Assembly: GCA_020466095.1 (NCBI GenBank) | Contig: CM035808.1 | Location: forward strand, 96,691,390-96,755,389 | DNA from: Chlorops oryzae | Taxonomy: Eukaryota > Arthropoda > Insecta > Diptera > Chloropidae | Length of the DNA: 64,000 nucleotides | Direction of reading: 5' to 3' | Shown here: one piece after another, positions 11,254 through 22,423 of the stretch | Layout: every line of letters starts with the position of its first letter | Numbering within the stretch: the stretch's first letter is position 1 | Translations under genes and position numbers: made by a program | The notes under the pieces: model-generated | Databases searched by the model: none | The model's input: the letters and a program-made list of their open reading frames with translations, nothing else | Told to the model about the DNA's origin: nothing

Positions 11254-12637
11254 TAGAGATGGGCACGGGCCGGACCTAGGTCAAAAAATACGGGCTTCGG
11301 GTCAAAAAATCAAAAACGGGCTTTTTCCGTGCGGGCCCGGGCCTCAGGTTGAAATCCCGCAGGCCCGTAGGCCCGAAAAGAGGCCCGCTACATATTAAGC
11401 ACTGAACAATGTTTTTATCGGAAAGGCACTTATTTCATCTGCGGCCTTTTACATATATCGATTATTGGCCGATTTTCAATTTGAGAAGAGTGACAAGTTG
11501 ATTTTTTTACATAAAAATATGTAGGGAGATTTCTAGAATGATAGATATACAGATCACGAAATTAGAATGTTTTAGTTGTAAATGACGTTATTTGTTAAAT
11601 TTTTTCCTATGTTTGGGCTACGACATCTCTGTGTTCCTATGCCATTTTTAAGGCCGTTTTCTTTCATTGCGTTATTTCGGCAAGTGAAAAGTTTTTTATT
11701 AGAACTCAGCTTTGAAAATGGCTCAGGAGAACAAAGATGTCGCAGCCCAAACATGGGAAAAATGGAACAATAACGTCATTTACAACAAAAATTTCTGATG
11801 TCGTAATCTGTATTTATATCTCTCATTCTTGGAGAGATTTCTAATTTCATGATTTTTTTTAAGAGACTCCTTTTTTTAAGCTTAAATTTAATTTTGAGTT
11901 ATTTTTCTTCTATTTGAATGACTTTTGCTTTATTTTGTAGCTATAAAAGTATGTACTTATATGGGCATTTCCACAGAAATGTCAACCACAACTTAAAAAT
12001 TTTATGTGCTGCTAAGTCAAATTTTTTTATATATGGGTATTTCCATCGTAACTCACGCGACAGGCGTACGACTTCAAGGCTTGCTTACTCGAAAGTTTAT
12101 GTAATTAAGGTATAAAAAATTTGCAATGTACATATATCTTAGTAGAAGTACTAACGGTATGGTCTATCAAAATTGTCCTTGCAACAACTAACTAAGAAAA
12201 GCAAAGTTAAATGTTTTCGTAACCCACGCGACAAAAAAAGGAAGTGCGTTTTACAAGCAAAGTTACAAGTTAAAAATTTAGCGAATTTTTCGTACACAAC
12301 TTGCCTTTTTTTAAATTTTGAAATAATTATAAAACTGTGAAATATTATAATAAACCCACTTAGCCAATCAATTTTGGGTGTTCAATAATATATTGAGCTT
12401 TTAAAAAATACTAGCCGTAACACACGCGACATAACTCACGCGACAAAATTTCCGTTAAGAAAATTAGTGTTCAAATATTGAAAGTTTAGCTTTTAAACAA
12501 AGTTTTGTTTTATTAAATATTAAATAACATAACAAAAGTATATTTCATTACCAAAAAACAAAAAAAAAAGATAATTCAAAAATTTAAGAAGAAAAAAAAA
12601 ATCCATCAAAGATTCATATTACACTTACACGTCTATA

Positions 12638-12882
12638 GTGGCTCTGGGATAGCGTACGGGATGCGTGCTATGCTCTTGATCCCAGGTTCCGAGGATCGAT
12701 TCCCGGCACAGGCGAAACGGAGTGTAATGTTCCAAGCCTAGCACTGGTATTTCAAAAATCGCATGTTAGGGGCACACTCCATAACAAGACATACACTCAC
12801 ACAAACACAAGAAAACCTCCTTGGTATCACAATGGGCCGATTAGCGGCCTAAGTGGTAGTCACTTTAACCTACCTACCTACC
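12638..12882 (+). mobile_element. tRNA-derived SINE, copy 2 (left palindrome arm)
   Basis: Same family as 8713-8956. It is flanked by the direct repeat TACACGTCTATA (12626-12637 and 12883-12894). The mirror copy at 15516-15759 has the same TSD in inverted form, so the SINE entered before the arms were duplicated. Confidence 0.85.
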
Positions 12883-14019
12883 TACACGTCTATATCTTAA
12901 TGTTATGCTTTTTTGAATAAAAGGTTTTGGCGACTGCAATACTATTTTTGTTGACAAATGAAAAATAATTATTTTTTTTTTTTATTCCCACAATATTACG
13001 AATTTTGACCATTTGTGTCTTCCTATAATCTCTCCACTTTCCATCATTTTTTCTTAAATTCGATCTCCACTTCTTCATTCTTTCTTTGACTTTGTTGTTT
13101 TCTTCTTTCTTTTAAATATTTTTGCCCAAAATATAAAAACATTAAATATCATTGAAGCTTTCGTATTCGAATTTGCTCTTACCGTAACTCACGCGACAGA
13201 TTTCAACAGCAAATAATAGATATGTAAACAAAATATATAGGATCTTTTTTTATCACTTTTAGTTGTTAAACTTATTCTCTCTTTAGCCGCAAAAGATCTT
13301 GTACTGAAAATTTTTTTTTTTAAAACGCTGGTCAAAAATTACATATATTCGTAACTCACGCGACATAAAAATAGATATTAAAACAATATAAAAAATTTAC
13401 AGTTATTTCATAAACAAGCGCTCTCTTTGCATAGTGTGGCTATCATTCAAAACTATTAGACAAAATTTTACCCAATACCATTCCTTTTAACCAGCCGTAG
13501 GCTTATAAAATGTTCATACAAAAACTATATCAAGATTATCGAAAAATTTTGCCACAAGTTTCGACAAGGTTTTTTTGGGTTTAAATATTATGTAAGATAT
13601 TAAAACTTTCAGAATTAAAGCTTCATGTATAAGAGTATTCTAATATATAAAAAAATTTGACTTAGCAGCACATTAAATTTTTAAGTTGTGGTTGACATTT
13701 CTGTGGAAATGCCCATATTAGAATACTCTTATACATGAAGCTTTAATTCTGAAAGTTTTAATATCTTACATAATATTTAAACCCAAAAAAAACCTTGTCG
13801 AAACATGTGGCGAAATTTTTCGATAATCTTGATATAATTTTTCTATGAACATGTTATAAGCCTACGGCTGGTTAAAAGGAATGGTATTGGGTAAAATTTG
13901 GTCTAATAATTTTGAATGTTAGTCCCACTATGCAAAGAGAGCGCTTGCATATGAAATAACTGTAAATTTTTTATATTGTTTTTATTTCTATTTTTATGTC
14001 GCGTGAGTTACGAATATAT

Positions 14020-15053
14020 CGTCGCCTTACTTCCAAAACCTCGTATCTACAAAAATGCTGTTTTTCAGAAATCGAAAAAAACTGATTATCTTACGTAAAT
14101 TTCACTTTATTAACGATTTTACTTTTTTAAACCATAGCTAGGATATTTACTGAAGACTCTGAACTGAGTTTACGGTACGAAGCTCACTAAAGAAGTAGCA
14201 CTGGCTGATTTTGTCACTTACGTGTTTTGGGTCCTTTAGAAAATTACAAATGTTGTTACTTACGAGGTTTTGTGCGAACTAAAAACGACGTGGCTTAAAG
14301 TTTTCATTTCTTTTTAATGTAACTTAAGGCAAATATTTGGAACATAAAAAGAATAAAAATAACAATTTGAACTTAAATTCAATTATTTCAGTGAAAATAT
14401 ATGAAAAAAATTTGTCGTATAATTTCCCAATCTGCCACTTTGGTAAATATGAGCACTACAAGAGCTGTATTTCTCTAGATACACCACTGGTTTCAGCTTA
14501 ACTATAATTGCAGCCTAAATTTGCTTTTTCGCTTTTGTGTCTCTGTTTAAACCAGGACATTGAGACAACATAAGTGCATAATTCCCCAGTAGAAAACATC
14601 GCACTGAAACCATCAAAGGCATGCAATGATATTGAGAGTTATTGAAACTATAAGCTCTTTCGGTTGAGATGCCCTCTTTTTTATTTATTTTTATTTTGTT
14701 TCATATTGATAAATTATTGACTTAATTATTGCTAAAGACATTTCCTACTTGGTTACATTTTATTGTTTAGAGATGTTATATTCTAACCAACAACAAATTT
14801 GCCGTTTAAATGTCATATGAGCCACTTCAAGTTTATTTATAGAACAATATTTTACATATACGAGGTTTTAGAAGGAATTTTAAGGTAAGCTTGCAGATAC
14901 GAGGTTTTAAAATTTGCGATAATTATTTTTTTCTCATACAAAGTCACTGAGTTGGAAATGCCATGTGGGGCAAAATGGGTTTCTCTATTTTATAAGCTAA
15001 GAAAACCAATTTCATAAAAATGTCAGATACGAGGTTTTGGAAGTAAGGCGACG
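14020..15053. mobile_element. MITE with TACGAGGTTTT repeats
   Basis: TIRs CGTCGCCTTACTTCCAAAAC (continuing CTCGTATCT) are perfectly inverted at 15025-15053 and flanked by ATAT on both sides (14016-14019 and 15054-15057). The left palindrome arm supplies the empty site, confirming a 4 bp duplication. TACGAGGTTTT or near variants recur at about 14267, 14862, 14898 and 15028. The superfamily is not assigned. Confidence 0.8.
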
Positions 15054-15515
15054 ATATGTAATTTTTGACCAGTGTGATTATAAAAAAAAAGTTTCAGTGC
15101 AAGATCTTTTGCGGCTAAAGAGAGAATAAGTTCAACAACTAAAAGTGATAAAAAAAAATCCTATATATTTTGTTTACATATCTATTACTTGCTGTTGAAA
15201 TCTGTCGCGTGAGTTACGGTAAGAGCAAATTCGAATACGAAAGCTTCAATAATATTTAATGTTTTTTTATTTTGGGCAAAAAGATGGAAAAGAAAGAAGA
15301 AAACAACAAAGTCAAAGAAAGAAAGAAGAAGTGGAGATCGAATTTAAGAAAAGATGATGGAAAGTGGAGAGATTATAGGAAGACACAAACGGTCAAAATT
15401 CGTAATATTGTGGGAATAAAAAATAATCATTATTTTTCATTTGTCAACAAAAATTGTATTGCAGTCGCCAAAACCTTTTATTCAAAAAAGCATAACATTA
15501 AGATATAGACGTGTA

Positions 15516-15759
15516 TGTAGGTAGGTAGGATGAAGTGGCTGCCACTTAGGCCGTTAATCGGCCCCTTGTGATACCAAGGAGGTTTTCTTGTGTTTGTGTG
15601 AGTGTATGTCTTATTATGTAGTGTGCCCCTAACATGCGATTTTTAAAAACCAGTGCTAGGCTTGGAACATTACAGTCCGTTTCGCCTGTGCCAGGAATCG
15701 AACCTCGGACCCTGGGATCAAGAGCATAGCACGCATCCCGTACGCTATCCCAGACCCAC
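15516..15759 (-). mobile_element. tRNA-derived SINE, copy 3 (right palindrome arm)
   Basis: Inverted counterpart of the SINE at 12638-12882, with TSD TATAGACGTGTA on both sides (15504-15515 and 15760-15771). The B box reads on the minus strand near 15700. Confidence 0.85.
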
Positions 15760-16628
15760 TATAGACGTGTAAATGTAATATGAATCTTTGACTGATTTTT
15801 TTATCTTCTTAAATTTTGGAATTAACTTTTTTTTTTTGTTTTTTGGTAATGAAATACATTTTTGTTATGTTATTTTATATTTATTAAAACTTTGTTTAAA
15901 AGCTAAACTTTCAATATTTGAACACTAATTTTCTTAACGGAAATTTTGTCGCGTGAGTTATGTCGCGTGAGTTACGGCAAATATTTTTTAAAAGCTCAAT
16001 ATATTATTGAACACCCGAAATTGATTGGCTGAGTGGGTTTATTATAAAATTTCACAGTTTTCTAATTATTTCAAAAATTAAAAGAAGGCAAGTTGTGTAC
16101 GAAAAATTCGCTAAATTTTCAATTTGTAACTTTCCTTGTAAAACGCACTTCCTTTTTTTGTCGCGTGGGTTACGAAAACATTTAACTTTGCTATTCTTAG
16201 TTAGTTGTTGCAAGGACAATTTTGATAGACCATACCGTTAGTACTTCTACTAAAATATATGTACATTGTTAATTTTTTATACTTATACATATATAAAACA
16301 CTAATTTCCTCAAAATATTTCAGAAAGATTATATCCTCACTATTTTTAATATTTCTAAAATAAATGTAAAAAAAAACTACTTTTATATATAATACACTCA
16401 GTTATGTAGTCGAAGAAAAAATAAAAATATGTTTATATGTAATACACTCTGTTATATAGTCGAAGAACTTCTTACTACTGCAACTACAAACTAATTTTTT
16501 TTGATCATTTTTTTCGGGCCGGGCCGGGCCTCTTTGCAAATTTTCTGGGCCGGGCCGGGACAGGCCCGGAAAAATCTGCTTCGGGCCGGGCCTCAAAATT
16601 GAGGCCCGTGCCCATCTCTAATACGAAC

Positions 16629-17542
16629 CTTGTGCAAACGATCGAAAGCGAAGTGCAATATTGGGTGAAAGTTTTAAAAAGAGTTGTAGCAGGGATTCGG
16701 TTCCTGGCCGAACGAGGTCTTCCTCTGCGAAGAAAAAATGAAGTAGTAGGATCTCCTAATAACGGAAATTTCCTCGGTCTCATGGAATTGATTGCTGAAT
16801 TTGATCCTTTTATGCAAGAACATATTAAATTTTATTCTCATAAAGGACGAGGAACAGTGTCGTATTTATCCAAAACTATTTACGAAGATTTTATGGAGTT
16901 AATGGCCACAAAAGTATTGAATCGTGTTATAAGCGAAATCCAAAGTGCAAAGTATTGGGCAATTATTGTAGATTCTACGCCAGATATATCTCATGTTGAT
17001 CAGCTGTCCGTCATTTTTCGTTATTATTTAAATAGTCACATTTATGAGCGATTTTTTACTTTTGTAAAGATTGAAAGTCACACTGGTAGATTGCTTAGCA
17101 ATGTTGTGCTAGATTTATTACAAAAATATGATATTGATATTCAAAACTGTCGGGCGCAAACTTATGATAACGCATCAAATATGTCTGGAAAATATTCCGG
17201 CCTCCAAGCATGCATTAAAGAAAAAAACAAATTAGCCCATTACGTTCCTTCTGTCGGCCATTCGCTGAACTTAGTCGGAGAATGTAGCGTCGACGAATGT
17301 CTTGATGCAATAAATTTCTTCGGAGTTGCGCAGCGCTTGTACGTTTTTTTTAGTGCATCAACATATCGATGGAACGTCCTATTAACTTATAAATCGAGAG
17401 TAACGAATCTATCGCAAACAAGATGGTCATGTCGCGGAGATGCCACGAAGCTCATAGTTAAAGATTTTAATCACATTTATGAAGCTTTAAAAGTATTAGC
17501 GTACGATGTAAATCAAAAACGTGACACACGCCATGAAGCTTT
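16629..17542 (+). pseudogene. DUF4371 core of the split zinc finger protein
   Basis: A continuous frame resumes the gene interrupted at 11253. It holds a DUF4371-type core with VDSTPDISHVDQLSVIFRY, a following block ending in CRAQTYDNASNMSGKYSGLQ, and YVPSVGHSLNLVG, which are hallmarks of the hAT-related RNase H-like fold in ZMYM/TTF proteins. The frame then runs into reverse transcriptase sequence at 17543 because a truncated LINE is fused there. The C-terminal dimerisation domain is missing. The apparent 335-codon protein is therefore a chimera, not a gene product. Confidence 0.75.
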
Positions 17543-18890
17543 GGCAATGCAAAAACGATATGCTACGGTAGCAGCATTGTTAGACGTTGAAAAAGAGTTC
17601 GTCTGAATTCACGTAAAGGGTAAAGTTGAAAAACTATGGCATAAGCCAAAATCTAATAAAAATTATCTTGTCGTTTCTCACAAATAGAAAATTTAAATTT
17701 AAAATTAATAACAGTATATCCGAAACATTTAAAATTAAATCCAGCGTTCTTCAGGGAGCGCTGTTATCACCGTTGCTTTATAATATTTTTCTAGCTGACA
17801 TACCAAAACCAATAGATGAAAAAGTAAAAATAATCTATGCAGACGACATTGTGGTTTTCTCTTCAGGCCCCGCAATAAAAAATATAAGCCAAAGAATAAA
17901 CAATTCACTCCAAATTATAGTGTCCTATTACGACCATTGGGGGGTAAAAATAAACTCAAACAAATCTGAAACAATAAAATTTTTCAATAGGACTAACTGT
18001 TACCCTAATTGTAAAAAAAACACACCTCTAAAGATAAAACTTAAAGATACACTCATAGAAGAGAAGAAAATCATAAAATATTTAGGTATAAATTTCGATC
18101 AGAACCTAAATTTTAAAACACATATAGGGAAAATAAAGCAAAAAGCCATGTTTGCATACATAAACTGGTTCCACTTATTTAAAAATACCACTAAATTAAA
18201 ACAAAATCACAAGAAACTAATTTACTTGTCTTTCATTCGCAGCCAAATGACCTACGGGTACCCAATATGGGAAAAAGCTCCAACAGGGGCAATCAAGAAA
18301 CTTGGAGTAATCGAAAGGAAATGCCTAAGGCATATAACTAAGATGTATGGTTTCCTCGACCAAAGGGGAATATACCAAAGGCATAGTAACGGCAAACCTT
18401 ACGAAGCGGCGGGAGTGGAAACCATAGAAAAATTCCTAAAGAAAATTGGCGACAAGATGAAAATAAGACTGGAACTTCTAGTCAACCTATCCTAAAAGGA
18501 AAAATAACACTGGAAAGTCTAGACAACCTATCCTAAAAGGAGAAACAATTTTTGTTTTTATACAAAGAATGAATTTCTATATTATTTATTTTTAGTTTTA
18601 AGTTTTATTTTCGTTATCTAGTTATAAGTTTAGTAAATAAGTAAATATTAAATAGATGGTTTTTTCCAAAGTTTTCCATCCAGGTAAAAAACGTTAATAT
18701 GCAAATAACAACATAACCTTATAAAACGAATAAGTTTGAAAAAGTCATTAAATTAAAGCAAGTATATAAATGAAAAATTGTTTAAAAAACAATGTATTTA
18801 TAAGTGAAAAATGTAAACCAAAATGTTCATAGCATAAGCTCAAAACTTTGTACGAGATAATACTGAACAATAAAATTCAAATTCAAATTC
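17543..18890 (+). mobile_element. 5'-truncated jockey-like LINE, copy A
   Basis: It starts within the reverse transcriptase (same sequence as 28494 onward) and runs to a real 3' end. That comprises a 289-codon frame (17626-18495) with palm motif YADD, a short region after the palm, about 390 bp of 3' UTR, an AATAAA at about 18869 and an (ATTCAA)n tail. Relative to copy B it has a roughly 10 bp deletion near 17620 and lacks one codon before YADD. No RNase H domain follows, as in the jockey clade. It is the only copy here that preserves the 3' end. The flanks give no matching target duplication, so the junctions may be rearranged. Confidence 0.8.
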
Positions 18891-18961
18891 GGAACTCAAA
18901 AAGTGCAATACAGTGAAGTGTTAGTGTAAAATAAATAGTGAAAAGTGAAGAAGATTCGATA
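18891..18961 (+). promoter_or_regulatory. residual H2B 5' region
   Basis: Only 71 bp of non-LINE sequence precede the H2B start codon. It contains CAATACAGTGAAGTGTTAGT, a plausible start-site region. A TATA box about 30 bp further upstream would fall in the LINE tail. No H2A gene lies upstream, where fly clusters normally have a divergent one. Confidence 0.5.
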
Positions 18962-19333
18962 ATGCCGCCGAAAACTAGTGGAAAAGCAGCCAAAAAGGCT
19001 GGCAAAGCCCAGAAGAATATCACCAAGAACGACAAGAAGAAGAAGCGCAAGAGGAAGGAGAGCTACGCTATCTATATCTACAAAGTGTTGAAGCAAGTCC
19101 ATCCTGATACTGGTATTTCATCGAAAGCAATGAGCATCATGAACAGTTTTGTGAATGATATCTTCGAACGTATTGCCGCTGAAGCATCTCGTTTGGCTCA
19201 CTACAACAAGCGATCAACAATCACAAGCCGCGAAATCCAAACTGCTGTCCGTCTGCTTCTGCCTGGTGAGTTGGCGAAACACGCTGTGAGTGAAGGCACA
19301 AAGGCCGTCACCAAATACACAAGCTCGAAGTAA
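18962..19333 (+). CDS. His2B: histone H2B
   Basis: A 123-residue core histone, the usual fly length. A lysine-rich tail ([19 protein letters not shown]) precedes the histone fold with [40 protein letters not shown] and [20 protein letters not shown], and the protein ends AVTKYTSSK. It pairs with H2A in the nucleosome. An in-frame ATG eight codons upstream (18938) is less likely because [12 protein letters not shown] is the conserved N-terminus. The gene is intronless, and a replication-dependent 3' stem-loop follows at 19371. It is convergent with H1 (minus, 22762), as in Drosophila repeats. A LINE sits directly upstream, so expression is uncertain although the coding sequence is intact. Confidence 0.97.
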
Positions 19334-19370
19334 ATCGCTACGGTATGGAGAAATTTCATCGAAACAAAAA

Positions 19371-19386
19371 GGCCCTTTTCAGGGCC
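19371..19386 (+). terminator. histone mRNA 3' stem-loop (H2B)
   Basis: GGCCCTTTTCAGGGCC is the canonical 6 bp stem/4 nt loop bound by SLBP, 37 bp after the H2B stop. The AAAAGAGAT at about 19399 fits the purine-rich downstream element that pairs with U7 snRNA. Confidence 0.95.
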
Positions 19387-20548
19387 ATCATATTCTATCA
19401 AAAGAGATATTTTGTATTCAAAAGCAAAAACTGACGACTGTACTTTTTTAAATTTTATGTGTAGGTTTTCTATTAGTAAACGATTTTGAAGATCTTGCGA
19501 TCCAGTGATCTCGTTTTGAAATGAAATGTAGGTATATATATAGAATCAATTCATCAAAGAGAAGCTGCTTATGTGATGTGAAGTACTTTTGTTAAAATTG
19601 ATATAACGAGATTTTTAAAGTTTTTTTTTTTTTTTTTTACTAAGCCACTAAGTAAAGCTAATTACCCAGCAGTTATTTGTAACCGATGGTAATGCAAAAA
19701 GTCATTCAAAAGGCGTACTGTTTATGCATTACAGAATAGATTATTTTTAACACGGCGATGTCCTAGCGAATGTTATGCATGCCTATTTGCATTACCAGTT
19801 GTACGAAAAGTAATCGAAAATACTTGAATTCGTAATGCATTACTATTTGCATTCTCAAGTAATGCTATAGAAGTATGTAACGCTTTGCTTTGGGAGTGAA
19901 CATATTAGGCAACACATTACCTTTTCGATTACCTCTCCATGCAAATTTGTTCAATTTACTTTTCATTCCGAAGAAATATTCGTATTTTTATACCTTTTCC
20001 GAAGGAAAGGGTATATTAAGTTTGGCTCGGAGTATGTAACATACCAAAGGAGTCGCGATAGATATAGACATATATATATATTCTTGATCAAGGTGACAAG
20101 AGGAGTCGATCTAGCCATGTCTGTCTGTCTGTCGGTCACACTTTAGTTTTTCGTAATTTACTCCTAAGCCATGAAAGATATCATATTGAAATTTTTCATG
20201 GACTTGAACCAGGTAAATGTCCGAAAAACTGCATACAAATTTTTTTCGTAGTCCCTTCTTGGGTCGTGGGAAGTGGTTCAGAAGTTTCAAAAATCACGAT
20301 TTTTAACGTTTTTCGTGATTAACTTTTTTACTATACATCCCAGCTTATTGAAATTTGGTGTGTGTATAGCTACTATATAGACTTAAGCTTTCGCTGAAAA
20401 AAAATTGCGACATCGCTATAACTATGGTCAACATCCTACACATTAGAAAAAAACGCTCTCTCTTATTCTCATATCTGTATACAAAAATGATTTTTTTTGC
20501 TTCTTCCGATTGTGTATTTTGCCGCCAAATAAAGTCGTCACATAAGAT

Positions 20549-21151
20549 TAAAATTTGACCATGACCACAATTCACGAAACTCGCAAAAATTTGATTTTCA
20601 CTATTTTAAATTGAGTATTTCGCAGCTTAACAAAATGTCCTCTAAGGGTTAAAATTTTATCAAGACCACCATTCGCGGTGGCTCTGGGATAGCGTAGGGG
20701 ATGCGTGCTATGCTCTTGATCCCAGAGTCCGAGGTTCGATTCCCGGCACAGGCGAAACGGAGTGTAATGTTCCAAGCCTAGCACTGGTTTTTCAAAAATC
20801 GCATGTTAGGGGCACACTACATAAAAAGACAATACACTCACACAAACACAAGAAAACCTCCGTGGTATCACAATGGGCCGATTAACGGCCTAAGTGGCAG
20901 CCACTTCAACCTACCTACCTACCTACCTACCATTCGCGAAATTCGCGAAAATTTGATTTTCACTATTTTGAATTGAGGATCTCGCAGCTAGACAAAATGG
21001 CCTCTATCGATTAAAATTTGACCATAACCACAATTCGCGAAATTCGCAAAAAAAAATTTTTCACTATTTTGAATTGAGTATTCCGCAGCTAGATATAATG
21101 GCCTCTAACGGTTAAAATTTGATCAAGACCACCATTCGCAAAAATTTTGTG
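20549..21151. repeat. about 100 bp tandem repeats interrupted by a SINE
   Basis: Units start AAAATTTGACCATGACCACA or a variant, contain TTTTCACTATTTTGAATTGA and end ATGGCCTCTA. Copies start at about 20549, 20650 (broken by the SINE at 20678), 21014 and 21114 (partial). Confidence 0.7.
20678..20929 (+). mobile_element. tRNA-derived SINE, copy 4
   Basis: Same family as 8713-8956, with B box GGTTCGATTCC and a (CTAC)n tail. It is flanked by the direct repeat CCATTCGCG (20669-20677 and 20930-20938). The longest tail of the four copies suggests a fairly recent insertion. Confidence 0.85.
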
Positions 21152-21330
21152 CTTAATAATAATCTCGAGTTTTAGTAGCTAAATCGAAGTACAGATAAGG
21201 TATAAATAGATATCCAAGCTAGAACAACGAAAACGGCAGGAATTTTTGTTAAGGTAATGTTTTAACATATTTTCGGCTGAGGAAAAGGTATGTGTGCAAT
21301 CGGCTTAGCCGATGTAAACTTCTTTACTTG

Positions 21331-22407
21331 TTTTTTTTAAATTCAATTGGAGCAATAACACAGTTTTATTTTAAGTCGACTTCTGTAATTTTCCTGATAT
21401 TTTCAATAATATTCTGAATAAAGTGCATTTTGTATTTTTAAGAAATAATTTCTTCATTAAAATTCAAAAAGCAATACTGTTTTGTAACATACTGTACTAT
21501 TGATGACTTCGCTTTTGGTAAAACATTTCGCATTTCTACTCAATTTCAATAAAAATTTTTAAATGTAATTGTAATTGTAGTGAAAACAAATGAAATGTTA
21601 GTAATTGATGTCAATTTAATAATAAAAGAAAATGTATATGAAATAAAAAAAATTAAATTGAAAAAGGAAATGAAGACGACAAAGCAAAATAGTTGACAAA
21701 TGCAAGTATTACTTCGTGGTCTTGTACCAACGGCGAAAAATTTGAGATTTTAATGTTGTTTTGAGGAAAAATAACATTTTAAGTAGATATTAATGAAACA
21801 GTGACAATTTTAATAAACTTGAGCGATAAATAAGTCATATGTTTGCAATTGATTGCATTTTAGTCTTAAAAAAGAAGCAACAAAAAAACAAATTTTACAG
21901 GAGAGCGTTTTTTCTGAACCTTTTTGCATTGACTAGCATACAAATTATAAAACTTATCGTGCAATATCTCCGTTTCTATTGAGCTTATGGTCGTTATATT
22001 TTACTAGATGATGAGTTTCAGGCTGTAGAACATATTTTCATGAAAATGTCAATTTCGAAAAAAATGTCACTTATCTACATCAATTTGGCGGTTATGGCTT
22101 GATATATATACTTAAATAAAAACATTAAATTGAAAACATAATTGTAAATGAAAAAGCAAAAAAGTTGAAGAATTCGAATATTACTTCATAATCTTCTATC
22201 AAAGGTGATTAAAAAAATTAGATTTCCATGCTGTTTTGAAGAAAAATAAAATTTTAAGTATGTATTAATGAAACAATGGCAACTTGAATAAATTGGATTT
22301 GACTTGAAACAAATTTTTGCAATTGATTGCAATTTAGTTTTAAAGAAATAAATATTTAGGTATAAATAAAAAATTTTAATTGAAAAAAGAATTGAATAGG
22401 AAAATGC
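21331..22407. repeat. AT-rich histone spacer with diverged direct repeats
   Basis: Segments starting near 21655, 22125 and 22375 share AAAGTTGA(C/A)AAATGC-like starts. The first two also share about 170 bp further on (ATTAATGAAACA.TG.CAA, GCAATTGATTGCA.TTTAG). The third leads straight into the 5S gene. No coding sequence is seen. Confidence 0.55.
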
Positions 22408-22413
22408 AAAAAA
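22408..22413 (-). terminator. pol III terminator of the 5S gene
   Basis: Six T residues on the minus strand, about 10 nt past the mature 5S 3' end, match the standard RNA polymerase III stop signal. Confidence 0.75.
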
Positions 22414-22423
22414 GTTGACAAAT

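Larger units (their letters stand above)
12109..16275. repeat. giant palindrome with GTAACTCACGCGAC motif
   Basis: The left arm is 12109-13655, the spacer 13656-13712 and the right arm 13713-16275. Removing the 1,034 bp MITE at 14020-15053 brings the right arm to about 1.53 kb, equal to the left. GTAACTCACGCGAC or close variants occur at about 12049 (just outside), 12222, 12416, 12433, 13182 and 13351. They recur as the complement at about 13998, 15206, 15947, 15961 and 16160. The spacer is an inverted copy of 11957-12030. Confidence 0.85.
11254..16620. mobile_element. hAT-ended foldback element (5.4 kb)
   Basis: TIRs TAGAGATGGGCACGGGCC/GGCCCGTGCCCATCTCTA are flanked by the 8 bp duplication ATACGAAC (11246-11253 and 16621-16628), so the whole 5,367 bp block moved as one hAT-type unit into the DUF4371 gene. 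Subterminal DNA is rich in GGGCCGGGCC. The interior is a single palindrome of roughly 1.5 kb per arm (12109-16275). It contains a SINE in each arm, a private 1 kb MITE in the right arm, and the motif GTAACTCACGCGAC repeated through both arms. No transposase frame is present. Mirrored lysine-rich frames at 12890-13078 and 15272-15508 are similar to each other but unrecognised. Confidence 0.85.
19990..21330. repeat. dispersed repeat unit in the histone spacer
   Basis: It begins ATACCTTTTCCGAAGGAAAG and ends near an inverted relative (GGCTGAGGAAAAGGTAT at about 21275), so it may be a mobile unit. It contains the GAGTCGATCTAGCCATGTCTG and (GTCT)n stretch seen in many dipteran repeats, tandem 100 bp units, and a SINE. 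No protein is encoded. From 19387 to 19989 I see only AT-rich sequence. Confidence 0.45.

Noticed and set aside
16402..16783. Arg/Pro-rich minus-strand frames
   Set aside because: They read the GGGCC repeats of the hAT terminus and cross its TSD.
18896..19401. Minus-strand frames over H2B
   Set aside because: Shadows of the H2B coding sequence with no domain of their own.
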